Shown in pieces: positions 8,866 to 9,416 of a stretch of 9,416 nt of DNA. Every line of letters starts with the position of its first letter. Within the stretch, counting starts at the first letter, position 1. The position numbers and the translations under genes are program-made. The DNA is taken from NCBI GenBank assembly GCA_035576205.1, contig DATLWR010000047.1:1-9416 (forward strand), given 5' to 3'. Source of the stretch: DATLWR01 sp035576205. Its GTDB lineage: Bacteria > Pseudomonadota > Zetaproteobacteria > Mariprofundales > Mariprofundaceae. The notes beneath the pieces were generated by a model. That model did no database searches. It had not been told where the DNA came from and saw nothing but the letters and a program-made list of their open reading frames with translations.

Positions 8866-9416
8866 GCCGTAGCGGTTTCCGTGGTTACCTCGGAAACCAC
8901 GCGGGTCGTTGCCAGCAAGGCGCCAAGGCAACCGATCAAGGTGCCGCCCAGCAGCAGCGGCAACAACAAGACGCCGACATGCGGATCGATCGTCAGCCGC
9001 TCCAGCCAGTCGGAAGCGGCCAGCACCAGTGGCCACAGCAGCAGCCAGGCGCACAGGCCGGCGCCGGCACCCAGCACCATCCCTTCCAGGATGAACGGCA
9101 GCCGCACGAACCACTCCTTGGCTCCCAGCAGTCGCATCAGCTCGATCTCGTCGGCGCGAGCGATCAGGATCATACGCAGCGTATTGGAGATGATCAGTGC
9201 CATGGCCAGCGCCAGGATCAGCGACGCGAAACCGACCAGGAAACGGATCTGTCCGAGCCAGCGGTGAGCCTGTGCAAGACTCACCTCATCCTCGTTGACG
9301 TGCGCCAGATGGCGTTCGGCGGCATCGCGGATATCGGCAAACAGGAACTCCGGCACCTCGGAAGCGAGCGACAGTTCGAAGGTCAGCGGCAGACGACGTT
9401 CCAGTTCGCGGGAATC
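8862..9416 (-). CDS. ftsX: Cell-division protein FtsX, C-terminal part (5' end beyond the window)
   Basis: FtsX is the membrane subunit of the FtsEX ABC-type complex, which in Gammaproteobacteria activates EnvC and amidases for septal peptidoglycan splitting. Only the last 184 residues are present; the frame is open to the right edge, so the start is not visible and the valine near 9356 is internal. The visible part begins in the periplasmic domain, then shows three hydrophobic segments (about residues 58-80, 108-133 and 146-170 of the fragment), the last three of the four FtsX membrane helices. Between the first two lies the family signature NTLRMILIARADEIELMRLLGA (NTLRM at 78-82, DEIELMRLLGA at 89-99), then EWFVRLPFILEGM, typical of FtsX. 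The TGA stop overlaps the -35 box of the rpoH promoter. ftsE and ftsY would be expected just outside the window. Confidence 0.92.
   Translation of the reverse strand, partial: DSRELERRLPLTFELSLASEVPEFLFADIRDAAERHLAHVNEDEVSLAQAHRWLGQIRFLVGFASLILALAMALIISNTLRMILIARADEIELMRLLGAKEWFVRLPFILEGMVLGAGAGLCAWLLLWPLVLAASDWLERLTIDPHVGVLLLPLLLGGTLIGCLGALLATTRVVSEVTTETATA

Overview
The window is ordinary chromosomal DNA of a GC-rich proteobacterium and is almost fully coding. The genes and their order (leuS-lptE-holA on one side, ftsX-rpoH on the other) are typical of Beta- and Gammaproteobacteria. A CIRCE operator in front of rpoH makes me lean to a betaproteobacterium or a close neighbour, but the lineage is an inference. 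I see no mobile element, CRISPR array, tRNA, rRNA or phage-like gene.

Left part (25-5273, minus strand): a tight run reading leftwards, leuS > lptE > holA > bioA. The leuS/lptE and holA/bioA pairs overlap by 4 bases at stop/start codons, and lptE and holA are 22 bases apart, so this is very probably one transcription unit. It joins leucyl-tRNA charging, outer-membrane LPS assembly, the DNA polymerase clamp loader and a biotin synthesis step. bioA sits where many relatives have nadD or another gene. The leucyl-tRNA synthetase is of a compact type without the leucine-specific insertion found in the E. coli enzyme.

Middle part (5274-7917): an 88-base divergent gap separates leuS from a plus-strand gene for a membrane-bound hybrid histidine kinase (multi-pass N-terminus, two PAS domains, HisKA, HATPase and a C-terminal receiver domain). 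It starts at TTG behind a strong Shine-Dalgarno sequence. Its signal and partner cannot be read from the sequence.

Right part (7918-9416, minus strand): rpoH (heat-shock sigma factor) converges on the kinase gene and lies downstream of ftsX, whose 5' part is cut by the window edge. The most informative site is between them. A sigma-70-type promoter, whose -35 box overlaps the ftsX stop codon, runs into a near-perfect CIRCE operator (16 of 18 arm positions), followed by a Shine-Dalgarno sequence and a TTG start. This predicts that the repressor HrcA controls transcription of the heat-shock sigma factor, linking the negative and positive heat-shock systems. It also shows that the first possible GTG start of rpoH lies inside the operator and is probably not used.
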